DNA of 8,462 bases. Origin: Planctomycetaceae bacterium (GTDB lineage Bacteria > Planctomycetota > Planctomycetia > Pirellulales > UBA1268). The DNA is taken from contig DONH01000405.1 in the NCBI GenBank assembly GCA_003509235.1, positions 1-8,462 on the forward strand, written 5' to 3'. A program made the translations under genes and the position numbers. Numbering within the stretch: position 1 is the first letter of the stretch; each line of letters opens with the position of its first letter. Under the pieces are notes generated by a model. The model was not told the DNA's origin. It made no database searches and worked only from the letters and a program-made list of their open reading frames with translations. Of the stretch, positions 1 through 6,445 are shown in pieces.

Positions 1-564
1 GTGTCCATAACGATCCGGCTGATCAGGGTAATACAGATACTGTACAGCCCGTCCATTGTCTCGCCACATCATGCGAGCTGAAAAGCCATCCTTGCCATCC
101 GGTCTGTCACCGCCTGTATTACCTTTGCCCCCAAAAAGCCCAGGCAGTTTGCCTCCTCGTGCAAAGTCGAACCCCCTTCCGAACATAACGTCATACCGCA
201 CTTCCACGGCACTGTAAGGTTTATCGAATTTGAGTCGCCATACGGCCCCATTTTTTTCGGATCCGAAGGTATGGGCGGGAAATTTTACAGTGAGTGACGT
301 TGTTCCCGGATCGGGTTGTACCACCCAAACCCGATGTTCTTCAATGCCGTCTGACCAACTTGGATTGTGCCAGTCTTGATTGAGTTGTTCTTTTGTGTAG
401 AGCCCCAGTTCTGTTTCTTCGAAGTCTGCACTAAAAATTATCAAACCAGGCGTGTCTTTTGGACGAACGAAAGCGGAAACGGATTCATCTGCGATTAGAA
501 AAGTCTGTCCAGCTGCCAGCAGCTTCAGCAATAGTAACGCACTGATATATGCATATCGCTTCAT
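1..564 (-). CDS. Secreted PL14-type polysaccharide lyase, 3' part missing
   Basis: Partial gene: 188 codons read without a stop from an ATG at 564 to the left edge; the C-terminal part is outside. Residues 1-25 look like a signal peptide (MKRY, then a Leu/Ala-rich core, with likely cleavage at LIA|DE), so the product is probably exported. The diagnostic region is 130-180: GFDFARGGKLPGLFGG (131-146), FSARMMWR (161-168) and AVQYLYYP (173-180). The GGKLPGL block is characteristic of polysaccharide lyase family 14 (chlorovirus vAL-1, mollusc alginate lyases). K139, S162, R164, Y176 and Y178 have almost the same spacing as the catalytic residues I recall for vAL-1 (K197, S219, R221, Y233, Y235), so the enzyme looks intact as far as it is visible. 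Family members cleave alginate or glucuronan by beta-elimination; the substrate here is unknown. No clear ribosome binding site precedes the start, but an in-frame stop upstream and no other in-frame ATG support it. It follows the lipoprotein gene by 135 bases on the same strand. Confidence 0.8.
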   Translation of the reverse strand, partial: MKRYAYISALLLLKLLAAGQTFLIADESVSAFVRPKDTPGLIIFSADFEETELGLYTKEQLNQDWHNPSWSDGIEEHRVWVVQPDPGTTSLTVKFPAHTFGSEKNGAVWRLKFDKPYSAVEVRYDVMFGRGFDFARGGKLPGLFGGKGNTGGDRPDGKDGFSARMMWRDNGRAVQYLYYPDQPDRYGH

Positions 565-576
565 TGAGTTCGCAAC

Positions 577-590
577 CGGGTTATCACCCG
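577..590 (-). other. Small hairpin just upstream of the lyase gene
   Basis: CGGGT and ACCCG form a perfect 5-bp stem around a 4-base loop, ending 12 bases before the lyase ATG. There is no T-tract on either side, so it is not a convincing terminator. It could slightly affect translation initiation or be chance. Confidence 0.25.
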
Positions 591-699
591 CTGTATCCGC
601 CGTAAATAATTTACAAAAGCCGGGGTTTTATTGGACTCGTGAAACCTGCCACCCTGAACAATTCATTGTCGATGACGCTGTTTAGGCTTGCATAATGTG

Positions 700-1152
700 C
701 TATGGCTGTACGCGTTTAATGGTCAGTTTGGTCGTATCAATCTCGAAAGTACCAAGATTTTGTGATTCTGCCTCGATGATTGTGCATCTCAGGGATTTCT
801 CCGTTGGTAACGCGAAGCGATTGCGTAACCTGTCCTTCGGTATTGGGTCGAACAATGTCTTTTGCGGCTTAGCCCATCGAAATGTGACCGCGTAGTTACC
901 CTTAGGAGCCCCATCGTCTGTTTCGTACGTGGTCAGCCGAAAATTACCATCGTCGTCTGTCATTGCGGAAGGTCTGAATGGATCACCCTCGGAGACAAGC
1001 TTTGATGAATGCAGTGTCACGCGAACATAACTCGCTGGCTCTCCATCAGCTGTCTGAACTCTCCCGCTGACCGGGTAGGTTGCGTTTGGAAATTCTGTTC
1101 TTGAACACCCAATGATGGCGGCCAGTGTGAGGAACAAAGATACTCTAAACAA
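700..1152 (-). CDS. Lipoprotein with carboxypeptidase regulatory-like beta domain
   Basis: A 150-residue putative lipoprotein. A short hydrophobic leader ends in the lipobox AIIGC with Cys16 as the lipidated residue, which predicts membrane anchoring outside the cytoplasm. The rest is one carboxypeptidase-regulatory-like (transthyretin/Greek-key) domain: VSGRVQTADGEP (28-39), TDDDGNFRLTTY (65-76), then GAPKGNYAVTFRW (81-93), and a C-terminal block around DRLRNRF (107-113). Proteins of this build usually sit beside DUF1559 genes in planctomycetes; their role is unknown, probably structural or adhesive at the cell surface. The start is TTG at 1152: a TAA lies directly upstream in frame, no ATG exists before residue 64, and GGAG sits 6 bases before the TTG. 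The gene follows the DUF1559 gene after 55 bases, so the two are probably co-transcribed. Confidence 0.85.
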   Translation of the reverse strand: MFRVSLFLTLAAIIGCSRTEFPNATYPVSGRVQTADGEPASYVRVTLHSSKLVSEGDPFRPSAMTDDDGNFRLTTYETDDGAPKGNYAVTFRWAKPQKTLFDPIPKDRLRNRFALPTEKSLRCTIIEAESQNLGTFEIDTTKLTIKRVQP

Positions 1153-1155
1153 TTA

Positions 1156-1165
1156 TAACTCCGCA
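1156..1165 (-). promoter_or_regulatory. Shine-Dalgarno site deciding a TTG start
   Basis: On the minus strand the sequence reads GCGGAGTTATAATTG. The GGAG core lies 6 bases before the TTG, and the TAA just before it rules out any longer reading frame. This supports TTG as the initiation codon of the lipoprotein gene. Confidence 0.6.
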
Positions 1166-1207
1166 GGTTGCAGTGAGTGATTTGTGCTTTGTCTTAGCTC
1201 GTTCGGC

Positions 1208-2116
1208 TCAATCGCCACCATCTCGGGTAATAAATGCTATAAGTGTTTCAATGTTGATTGTTTGGTTGATAAATCGTACCGAACCATCAACAAAGGCTAC
1301 GTTGGCTCCACCAGGGTGAAACGAATAAAGACCAAAGTCGTTGCTACAGTTTACGCCACATGCACCTGGCCCGGTGGTGCCGTCTGGCGTACTGCCGAGA
1401 AACTTCGTTCCACTGGTTGTTGCATCGGCCCAGCCGCCAAGTCCGCCGGTCGTCCCAAGAAGCTGATTTCCAGTGTTTGTGCCGTTCTGCCATACTTTGT
1501 CTTTGCCTGCAATCTCGACCAAAAGAGCGGTATTAGAGGTGCCGTCAACAATCTCTGCATAGCTTGTGGTGTCATCAGCCTCGAGACACCCTGCTCGCTG
1601 AGCTTCTGTGGTTGTTTTACCCAGATACTGCATAAGTTCTTCAGTGACTCGTGCGACGGGAGATATGTCGGCGACGTAAGCGGTCCACGTGACGCCATAC
1701 GAAGGCAGGGTGTATGTATATGGACCAGTAGGATCAGGGCTCGAGGGACAAAGAAAGTCATCAATACGGGTGTTTGAGATAGTTTGATTTTCAATTCCAT
1801 AAGCAGGGTTGTCATATGAAAACGGTGCATCAAAAGAGTACCGTTCGTAAAGATTATTTCGTTCAATAAATGGCAAGAGGAAAGGCCCCCACCCACAGCT
1901 TTTATTTGGATCCTGAATCATGCGAGGAGCAAATTCGTTGTTGTTGGCTGACGCCTGATTGGCATAGGCAAGTGCCGTCTGTTTGAATTTGTTCTGACAA
2001 CTGAGTCGGCGAGCTGCCTCGCGTGCCTGTTGAACTGCTGGTAAAAGGAGCCCTACAAGGACACCAATAATGGCAATAACAACTAATAGTTCAATTAGGG
2101 TAAAAGCTTTTCTCAT
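1208..2116 (-). CDS. DUF1559 protein with type IV pilin-like N-terminus
   Basis: A 302-residue planctomycete-type pseudopilin. The short basic leader MRKA is followed by FTLIELLVVIAIIGVLVGLLLP, the prepilin cleavage/methylation signature: cleavage is expected before F5, with Glu at mature position 5. PAVQQAREAARR (26-37) follows. The body has the usual DUF1559 landmarks: FLCPSSP (121-127), EIVDGTSNTALLVE (188-201) and, near the end, FHPGGAN (266-272) with FVDGSVRFI (275-283). The likely role is an exported, membrane-tethered or pilus/pseudopilus-like surface protein; function within the family is not established. The start is taken as the ATG at 2116 because AAGG precedes it by 5 bases and gives a normal short prepilin leader. 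The frame extends to a GTG at 2176, which would add 20 polar residues ahead of the leader. The last residue before the cleavage site is Ala rather than the usual Gly. Confidence 0.93.
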   Translation of the reverse strand: MRKAFTLIELLVVIAIIGVLVGLLLPAVQQAREAARRLSCQNKFKQTALAYANQASANNNEFAPRMIQDPNKSCGWGPFLLPFIERNNLYERYSFDAPFSYDNPAYGIENQTISNTRIDDFLCPSSPDPTGPYTYTLPSYGVTWTAYVADISPVARVTEELMQYLGKTTTEAQRAGCLEADDTTSYAEIVDGTSNTALLVEIAGKDKVWQNGTNTGNQLLGTTGGLGGWADATTSGTKFLGSTPDGTTGPGACGVNCSNDFGLYSFHPGGANVAFVDGSVRFINQTINIETLIAFITRDGGD

Positions 2117-2502
2117 GGTAACCTTGTGATTTGTGCTGGTCCGATCTGGTGACGAATTCTTTGCAGGCGAGGTCACGTCGTCAGGGAACGTGTTTTCTAT
2201 ACTATAGCCAGTGATAAGTAGTTATTACAGACAATTATACGGTGAGCTCTGGGTGACATATCTTGAACCAAGCAAATAGAGGGCCATATGGGATGTTAGA
2301 ATGTATGTCACTGCTAGTGGACAATTTAACAAAATGGCCTTTGTCCTCGACCAGGACAGCTTCTCTCGGCTAAACATCCGCAAAAATGATTGGTTTCAAG
2401 GCGTTCTTCTCGATGCAGGCGTGAAGCCAAATTGGATGCTCTCAATCAATCGAGGGTCAATGAGTATGTGGAGAGGAGGTTTTCTTCTTCTAAAGGATGA
2501 CT
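2117..2502. other. Gene-poor stretch upstream of the DUF1559 gene
   Basis: No convincing gene. It contains the probable promoter region of the DUF1559 gene. On the minus strand a perfect TATAAT occurs at 2239-2234 and a second TATAGT at 2206-2201, but neither has a good -35 box at normal spacing. CTATA-C-TATAG at 2197-2207 is a small inverted repeat that might be an operator. TGTCCT/AGGACA (2342-2358) is a 6-bp stem with a 5-base loop and no T-tract. A plus-strand reading frame (2301-2630) crosses the region but overlaps the better-supported small lipoprotein gene and is not annotated. Confidence 0.4.
2201..2239 (-). promoter_or_regulatory. Possible promoter of the DUF1559 gene
   Basis: Two -10-like boxes, TATAAT (2239-2234) and TATAGT (2206-2201), lie 118 and 85 bases before the preferred ATG. 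The -35 partners are poor: TTGTCT precedes TATAGT by 22 bases, which is too far. Weak evidence. Confidence 0.25.
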
Positions 2503-2673
2503 CTAGTCTTGGCCTGGCAGATAGAGTTCTTCAACATTCTCGTCTTGACTGGTCCGAGGATTCTTTATCTGTCCAGAGTTCTGTTGTTCTTGTTGCACAC
2601 TTTTGCTTTGTTCTGGCATGCAACCGGTGATGATTGTAACAACTACGGCGGTAAGTGTTAGTCGAAGGACCAT
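2503..2673 (-). CDS. Small putative lipoprotein, unknown function
   Basis: A 56-residue protein. MVLRLTLTAVVVTIITGC (1-18) is a compact lipoprotein leader: one Arg, a hydrophobic core and the lipobox ITGC with Cys18. The remaining 38 residues are polar, rich in Gln, Ser, Asn and Glu, and probably unstructured. I recognise no family. The start at 2673 is preferred because AAGGA lies 9 bases upstream; the frame extends to an ATG at 2706, which would add 11 residues and spoil the leader. It lies between the symporter and DUF1559 genes, on their strand but well separated from both. A 109-codon plus-strand reading frame overlaps its 3' three quarters; only one of the two is likely real, and the leader plus ribosome binding site favour this one. 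It could still be a chance reading frame. Confidence 0.5.
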   Translation of the reverse strand: MVLRLTLTAVVVTIITGCMPEQSKSVQQEQQNSGQIKNPRTSQDENVEELYLPGQD

Positions 2674-2997
2674 AACAACGAATCCTTGCCAGTCGAGGAA
2701 ATCCATGAAGAGGTGAGTCTATTTACGTGTGAGGATTGGCGGCACCATCTGGTGCAGATCTCTCTCATTCTGCGCACTAATCTCCGGCCTTGGTCGATGG
2801 CCAGAGACCTGAGATCACTAGCTTATCATAAACTACATCCGGGAGTATTGGCGGCAAACGGCGACATTGCCCCCAGTCATATTCATCGGGAAGCGTTTGC
2901 TTGCGTTAAAATCGGCACGTATCTCAGGCACGCCCTTTGGGATTTTCAATTGGCAGTACGGTCATGGAGAATCCAATGGGCTCACGACTTCTGCCTT
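2674..2997. other. Gene-poor stretch between symporter and small lipoprotein genes
   Basis: No gene is supported. The region follows the symporter stop codon and precedes the small lipoprotein gene. It contains an imperfect hairpin at 2781-2807, a short hairpin GCACC-ATCT-GGTGC at 2742-2755, and a direct repeat of GGCACG (2914-2919 and 2927-2932). Short plus-strand reading frames cross it, without a recognisable product or start signal. Confidence 0.4.
2781..2807 (-). terminator. Imperfect hairpin, possible weak terminator of symporter transcript
   Basis: TCTCCGGCC pairs with GGCCAGAGA as a 9-bp stem with one C/A mismatch around a 9-base loop. On the minus strand it lies about 190 bases after the symporter stop and 108 bases before the small lipoprotein start. 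No T-tract follows, so intrinsic termination is doubtful; it may be chance. Confidence 0.2.
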
Positions 2998-4536
2998 TTA
3001 TCTTGTCGACCCGATTTTTAATCCTAGCCAGCAGCCAAAGATACTGGCAGAAAGACCATAGAAATCTGAAGGAATCAACATCATTCTTGAGAAAAAACTA
3101 TGGTGTGTTGGATTCCACAGCTCGATCCCGTATGTGACAGACCATACAAAAAAACCAAAGAGCATGGCCAGAACGCAGCAGAGTTGATTCCGTGGTCGGC
3201 CATAAATACCAAATACAACGGGCACAAATAGAGCAGAAAGTTGAATGGAAAGAGCAATGTCCAATAGGCTCATAAGAGATTCCCCAAGCATTGCAACACA
3301 GACGCCTCCAATCGACACGAGCACCACACTTAGACGGTCACGTAATATGCCTCGCTTGTTCTTGAGATAGGGAATTCGCACGAGGAGGTTGTGTCCAAGA
3401 ATGGTTGCGGGTGCTAGCACAGCACTGGTCGCCGTTGAGATGATCATTGAAACAACAGCAATAACAAACACAATGAGCATGGCCGGAGACAGATAGGCAT
3501 TCGCGAGAAAAGCAACCGGGTCCAGTGTTCCTCCGGGATGCGTTACCAATGAGGCAAAGCCCAGCAGTAAAGGAAGGCTGCCGAAAACTAGATAGAGCAG
3601 GCCAGCGAGAATGCAGGCATGCGATGCCGTATTTGCGTTCTTAGCGGCAAACACACGCTGTTGAAGATCTTGTCCAGGGATGTTTCCAAAGAGTCCTGTC
3701 GCCCACGCAGCAAGCACATTCAAAACCGCAGTGAGATATGCCGTCGATGATTCAGCAGTGGTATAGTCAGGCCATAAAAGCAAATGCTGGGGATGATTGG
3801 TACAAAGTTTGTCATACAGAACAGACATGCCAAGGAAGGGATTGCCATTTCCAAGGAGTGGGTCTGAGAGTGCTGCGGATGTAAGGATGATAAGGCCGGC
3901 AATGGCTACAAGAATTTGAAAACTGTCTGTTAATGTGACGGACCACATGCCGCCAATGAGTGTGTACGCCAGTGTTATGAAGGCGACGATTAAAAGTCCC
4001 ACCTGAAAAGGAATTGCAAAGTACAGTTCAAGAAGTCCGGCAAGTGCAGAATATTGCAAGGCGATCCACGCAAAATAACTCGGTACCTGTATAAGACCGC
4101 CAGTAAACTCGGCCGCCGTCCCATACGTTTGGCGATAGAAGTCCGCCATCGTGAAGATATTTCTGTTCCACAATGGACGAGCAAAAAAGACTCCTGCAAG
4201 AATCAGTGTGCCAGCACAGGCGAAAGGGTCGAGCACAACACCCAGAAGACCTTCTTCGCGCACGGCCGCTGCGGCAGCGAACATTGTGGCGGCACCAAAC
4301 CATGTCGCGATAAGGGTTCCCCAAGCGAGGAACAGTGGAAGTCGGCGGCCCGCAACAAGATAGTCGGCCTCCGTCTCAACTCGGCGACTGGCAAAGACGC
4401 TAATTACAAAAAGAAAAAAAATATATCCGCAGAGTGCGAGCGCCAGCAGATTGTTTGCTGCAGGAGTCAAATGAATTGAGTGCACACCAAAAATCGAAGG
4501 TAGATGCAAAGCGTTTTCAACCAAATAAGAAAGCAT
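2998..4536 (-). CDS. Sodium:solute symporter (SSS family)
   Basis: A 512-residue inner-membrane protein of the SSS/SLC5 family, of usual length, with about 13 predicted membrane segments (roughly 30-49, 69-90, 97-118, 145-165, 177-195, 207-224, 266-285, 304-328, 351-378, 400-418, 425-445, 450-468, 488-506). Family landmarks: DYLVAGRRLP (58-67) after the first helix, GGMWSVTLTDSFQ (195-207, the SSS signature), QDLQQRVFAAKN (289-300), and STATS (367-371) in the helix that carries the second sodium site in PutP and vSGLT. It couples sodium entry to uptake of a small solute; the substrate cannot be read from the sequence. Divergent placement next to three fucosidase-like genes suggests a released monosaccharide such as fucose, which is inference. 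The ATG at 4536 has GAGGG 8 bases upstream. It is the first gene leftward from the shared intergenic region. Confidence 0.9.
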   Translation of the reverse strand: MLSYLVENALHLPSIFGVHSIHLTPAANNLLALALCGYIFFLFVISVFASRRVETEADYLVAGRRLPLFLAWGTLIATWFGAATMFAAAAAVREEGLLGVVLDPFACAGTLILAGVFFARPLWNRNIFTMADFYRQTYGTAAEFTGGLIQVPSYFAWIALQYSALAGLLELYFAIPFQVGLLIVAFITLAYTLIGGMWSVTLTDSFQILVAIAGLIILTSAALSDPLLGNGNPFLGMSVLYDKLCTNHPQHLLLWPDYTTAESSTAYLTAVLNVLAAWATGLFGNIPGQDLQQRVFAAKNANTASHACILAGLLYLVFGSLPLLLGFASLVTHPGGTLDPVAFLANAYLSPAMLIVFVIAVVSMIISTATSAVLAPATILGHNLLVRIPYLKNKRGILRDRLSVVLVSIGGVCVAMLGESLMSLLDIALSIQLSALFVPVVFGIYGRPRNQLCCVLAMLFGFFVWSVTYGIELWNPTHHSFFSRMMLIPSDFYGLSASIFGCWLGLKIGSTR

Positions 4537-4799
4537 GTTTATCGCCCTCGTCGTTGACGTACCTTTGTGTTGAGGACGGGAGCTCAGGGAGCCTCTTGTG
4601 TATGCTAGAAAAAAGTTATAGTGCCGGAACAGTCGGGGTTATGATCTCGCCGATTTGGCAGAAAGAACCTCTCACATCGATGTGATTAACGCATCTTGTG
4701 GGTACATTTGGGGGGTGCTGTTGAGTGGTTGGCATGGGCACCTACATTGGACGAGGTATGCAGTAATAATGAGGACCCACAGTGCCAAGGGGGTAATGA
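4537..4799. promoter_or_regulatory. Divergent control region between symporter and fucosidase operon
   Basis: This 263-base non-coding stretch lies between two divergently transcribed units and must carry promoters for one or both. Rightward, TTGAGT (4721-4726) and TACATT (4743-4748), 16 bases apart, form a plausible sigma-70-like promoter that would give a leader of about 45 bases. Leftward, TATAAC (minus strand, 4620-4615) is a -10-like box without a good -35 partner. A perfect palindrome at 4672-4685 lies between the two. AAGGGGG (4787-4793) is the ribosome binding site of the first fucosidase gene, 6 bases before its ATG. Confidence 0.5.
4672..4685. promoter_or_regulatory. Perfect 14-base palindrome, candidate operator
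   Basis: TCACATCGATGTGA is its own reverse complement over all 14 bases; the flanking bases do not extend the symmetry. It has a central CG step, as in many LacI-family operators. The half-sites TCACA and TGTGA are in the opposite order to a CRP site, so CRP binding is not implied. It sits 35 bases upstream of the putative rightward -35 box and about 50 bases upstream of the leftward TATAAC, a position suited to control of both units. No regulator gene is in the window. Confidence 0.4.
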
Positions 4800-6431
4800 A
4801 TGAATGTGAATGAAAATCAGCCTGATCGCTGGACGCAGGGTGTGTGTCGACGTGTACATGGCTTTTGTGTTCTCATGGTTGTGGCAGTAACGATTTTCTA
4901 TATCGCACATGGTGCCGCAAGAGTGCATGCTGAAGCATCGGGTGGCACGGAGTATGAGGCAACGTGGGAGTCTCTCGATTCGAGACCCACGCCCGCCTGG
5001 TTTCAAGATGCCAAATTTGGAATTTTTATTCACTGGGGGCTCTACTCTGTACCGGCATGGTCGCCGAAGGGTACCTACGCTGAGTGGTATTGGCATGCGA
5101 AAGATGGTTTGCCACGAAAGCATGCTGCAGCTGTCGCCCGTTCAGAGGCGGTGAAGGAATTTCATGCACGGGTGTACGGGAAGGAATTCGCCTACGAAGA
5201 TTTCCGACCGCTGTTTACATGTGAGCTTTTCAATCCAAAGCAGTGGGCGGAAATATTTAGTGGGAGTGGGGCCCGCTATGTCGTGCTAACCTCGAAACAC
5301 CATGACGGCTATTGTCTTTGGCCAAGCGCTGAGGCGTCACAAAGTTTTGGAACCGCCTGGAACAGTGTGGAGTCTGGGCCGCATCGTGACCTTGTAGGTG
5401 AGCTCACACAATCAGTAAGAGCCGAAGGACTCAAGATGGGTCTCTACTATTCGATTTGGGATTGGTTCAATCCATACTGGCCGGAAGCAGAACATCCGTA
5501 CGCTGGAAAGAAAGAGGAAAGTGCCGAAGGTGCAGCAGGACGGAAAAAATACATCCACGAAGTTATGTATCCGCAGTTCAAAGAACTGGTCGAAAGGTAC
5601 CAGCCGGCGTTAATTTTTTCTGACGGCGACTGGTGGATGGATGACGATAAATGGGAGACGCGACCACTTCTCGCCTGGCTTTATAACAACGCACCAAATA
5701 AAGATGAGGTCGTGATCAATGATCGCTGGGGCAAGGTACGTGGAAAACACGGTGGATATTTTACGACTGAATATGGTGCAGGCTTTGACGACCCCGAGGT
5801 CCTCTGGGAAGAGAACCGCGGCATAGGGATGTCTTTTGGCTTTAATCGAGAGGAATCCCTCGAGGAGTACAATACGGCAGAACACCTCATTTTGATGCTC
5901 GTTGATACTGTATCACGAGGCGGAAACCTATTACTTGATGTTGGTCCGACACACGACGGAAGAATCCCTGTCATCATGGAGGAACGGCTAGCAGAAATTG
6001 GGTCATGGCTTGATGTAAATGGCGAAGCTATCTACGGAAGCCGGCGCTGGATTAAAGATGCGCAGTGGAGTGCTGGAGCCAGGCCTGAGTTTACAAAGGA
6101 AGATCATCACACCGGGAACGCACTCACCGAGTCGACTATTCGCCCAAAGCCTGGCAATGCATCACGGGAAGCAATGTTTACCAGCAAAGGAAATACGGTG
6201 TACGCACTGAGCCCAGGTTGGCCAGTTGGCGAAACATTAATCATTCGAGATGTTAATCCGTCCGATGCCACTGATGTGTCACTTCTTGGTTCAGAAAAAA
6301 AACTGCCGTGGCGAGGTGTAGATAATACGATTGAGATTGATCTTACAAATATTGGAATTCACGACTTGCCTTGTGAGCACGTCTTCACATTTAAACTCAC
6401 AAATATCAAACCCCATTTAAAGAATGACTAG
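4800..6431 (+). CDS. Secreted GH29 alpha-L-fucosidase, FUCA1-like
   Basis: A 543-residue exo-glycosidase predicted to release alpha-L-fucose from glycans. A 20-residue polar N-terminus and hydrophobic stretch (21-37) end at VHA|EA (44/45), consistent with a long signal peptide. The GH29 barrel runs from about 60 to 418: WFQDAKFGIFIHWG (67-80, H78), TSKHHDGYCLW (164-174), GPHRDLVGEL (193-202), LKMGLYYSIWDW (211-222), ALIFSDGDWW (270-279), KDEVVINDRWG (301-311), VLWEENRGIGMSFGFN (334-349), GGNLLLDVGPTHDGRIP (374-390) and NGEAIYGSRRW (407-417). The SDGDW and NDRWG blocks closely match human FUCA1. By that comparison D275 is the nucleophile and E337 the acid/base, 62 residues apart (about 64 in FUCA1, as I recall). 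Residues 420-543 form the usual C-terminal beta domain. The ATG at 4800 has AAGGGGG 6 bases upstream; an overlapping ATG at 4796 stops after five codons. First gene of a three-gene operon. Confidence 0.93.
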   Translation: MNVNENQPDRWTQGVCRRVHGFCVLMVVAVTIFYIAHGAARVHAEASGGTEYEATWESLDSRPTPAWFQDAKFGIFIHWGLYSVPAWSPKGTYAEWYWHAKDGLPRKHAAAVARSEAVKEFHARVYGKEFAYEDFRPLFTCELFNPKQWAEIFSGSGARYVVLTSKHHDGYCLWPSAEASQSFGTAWNSVESGPHRDLVGELTQSVRAEGLKMGLYYSIWDWFNPYWPEAEHPYAGKKEESAEGAAGRKKYIHEVMYPQFKELVERYQPALIFSDGDWWMDDDKWETRPLLAWLYNNAPNKDEVVINDRWGKVRGKHGGYFTTEYGAGFDDPEVLWEENRGIGMSFGFNREESLEEYNTAEHLILMLVDTVSRGGNLLLDVGPTHDGRIPVIMEERLAEIGSWLDVNGEAIYGSRRWIKDAQWSAGARPEFTKEDHHTGNALTESTIRPKPGNASREAMFTSKGNTVYALSPGWPVGETLIIRDVNPSDATDVSLLGSEKKLPWRGVDNTIEIDLTNIGIHDLPCEHVFTFKLTNIKPHLKND

Positions 6432-6445
6432 CTGGAGGCAATAGA

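Noticed and set aside
69..251. 60-codon minus-strand frame
   Set aside because: Same strand but different frame from the PL14-type lyase, whose frame carries the family motifs.
1184..1777. 197-codon plus-strand open frame
   Set aside because: Antisense to the well-supported DUF1559 gene; the translation is Cys-rich and resembles no family, as expected for a shadow frame.
1351..1896. 181-codon minus-strand open frame
   Set aside because: Lies inside the DUF1559 gene in another frame on the same strand; no motifs or leader.
2342..2358. Hairpin TGTCCT/AGGACA as a terminator
   Set aside because: Short stem with no T-tract on either strand and no gene ending just upstream in a fitting direction.
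2301..2630. 109-codon plus-strand open frame
   Set aside because: No ribosome binding site or recognisable domain, and it overlaps the small lipoprotein gene, which has both leader and ribosome binding site. Kept only as a finding because it is not excluded.
2686..3021. Plus-strand open frames between the symporter and small lipoprotein genes
   Set aside because: Several overlapping short frames, none with start signals or a plausible protein; one runs into the 3' end of the symporter gene.
4672..4685. CRP-type binding site
   Set aside because: A CRP site is TGTGA-N6-TCACA; here the half-sites are in the reverse order with a 4-base centre, so only a generic operator is proposed.
4686..5123. 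145-codon minus-strand open frame over the start of the first fucosidase gene
   Set aside because: Antisense to a clear signal peptide and GH29 start; composition unlike a real protein.
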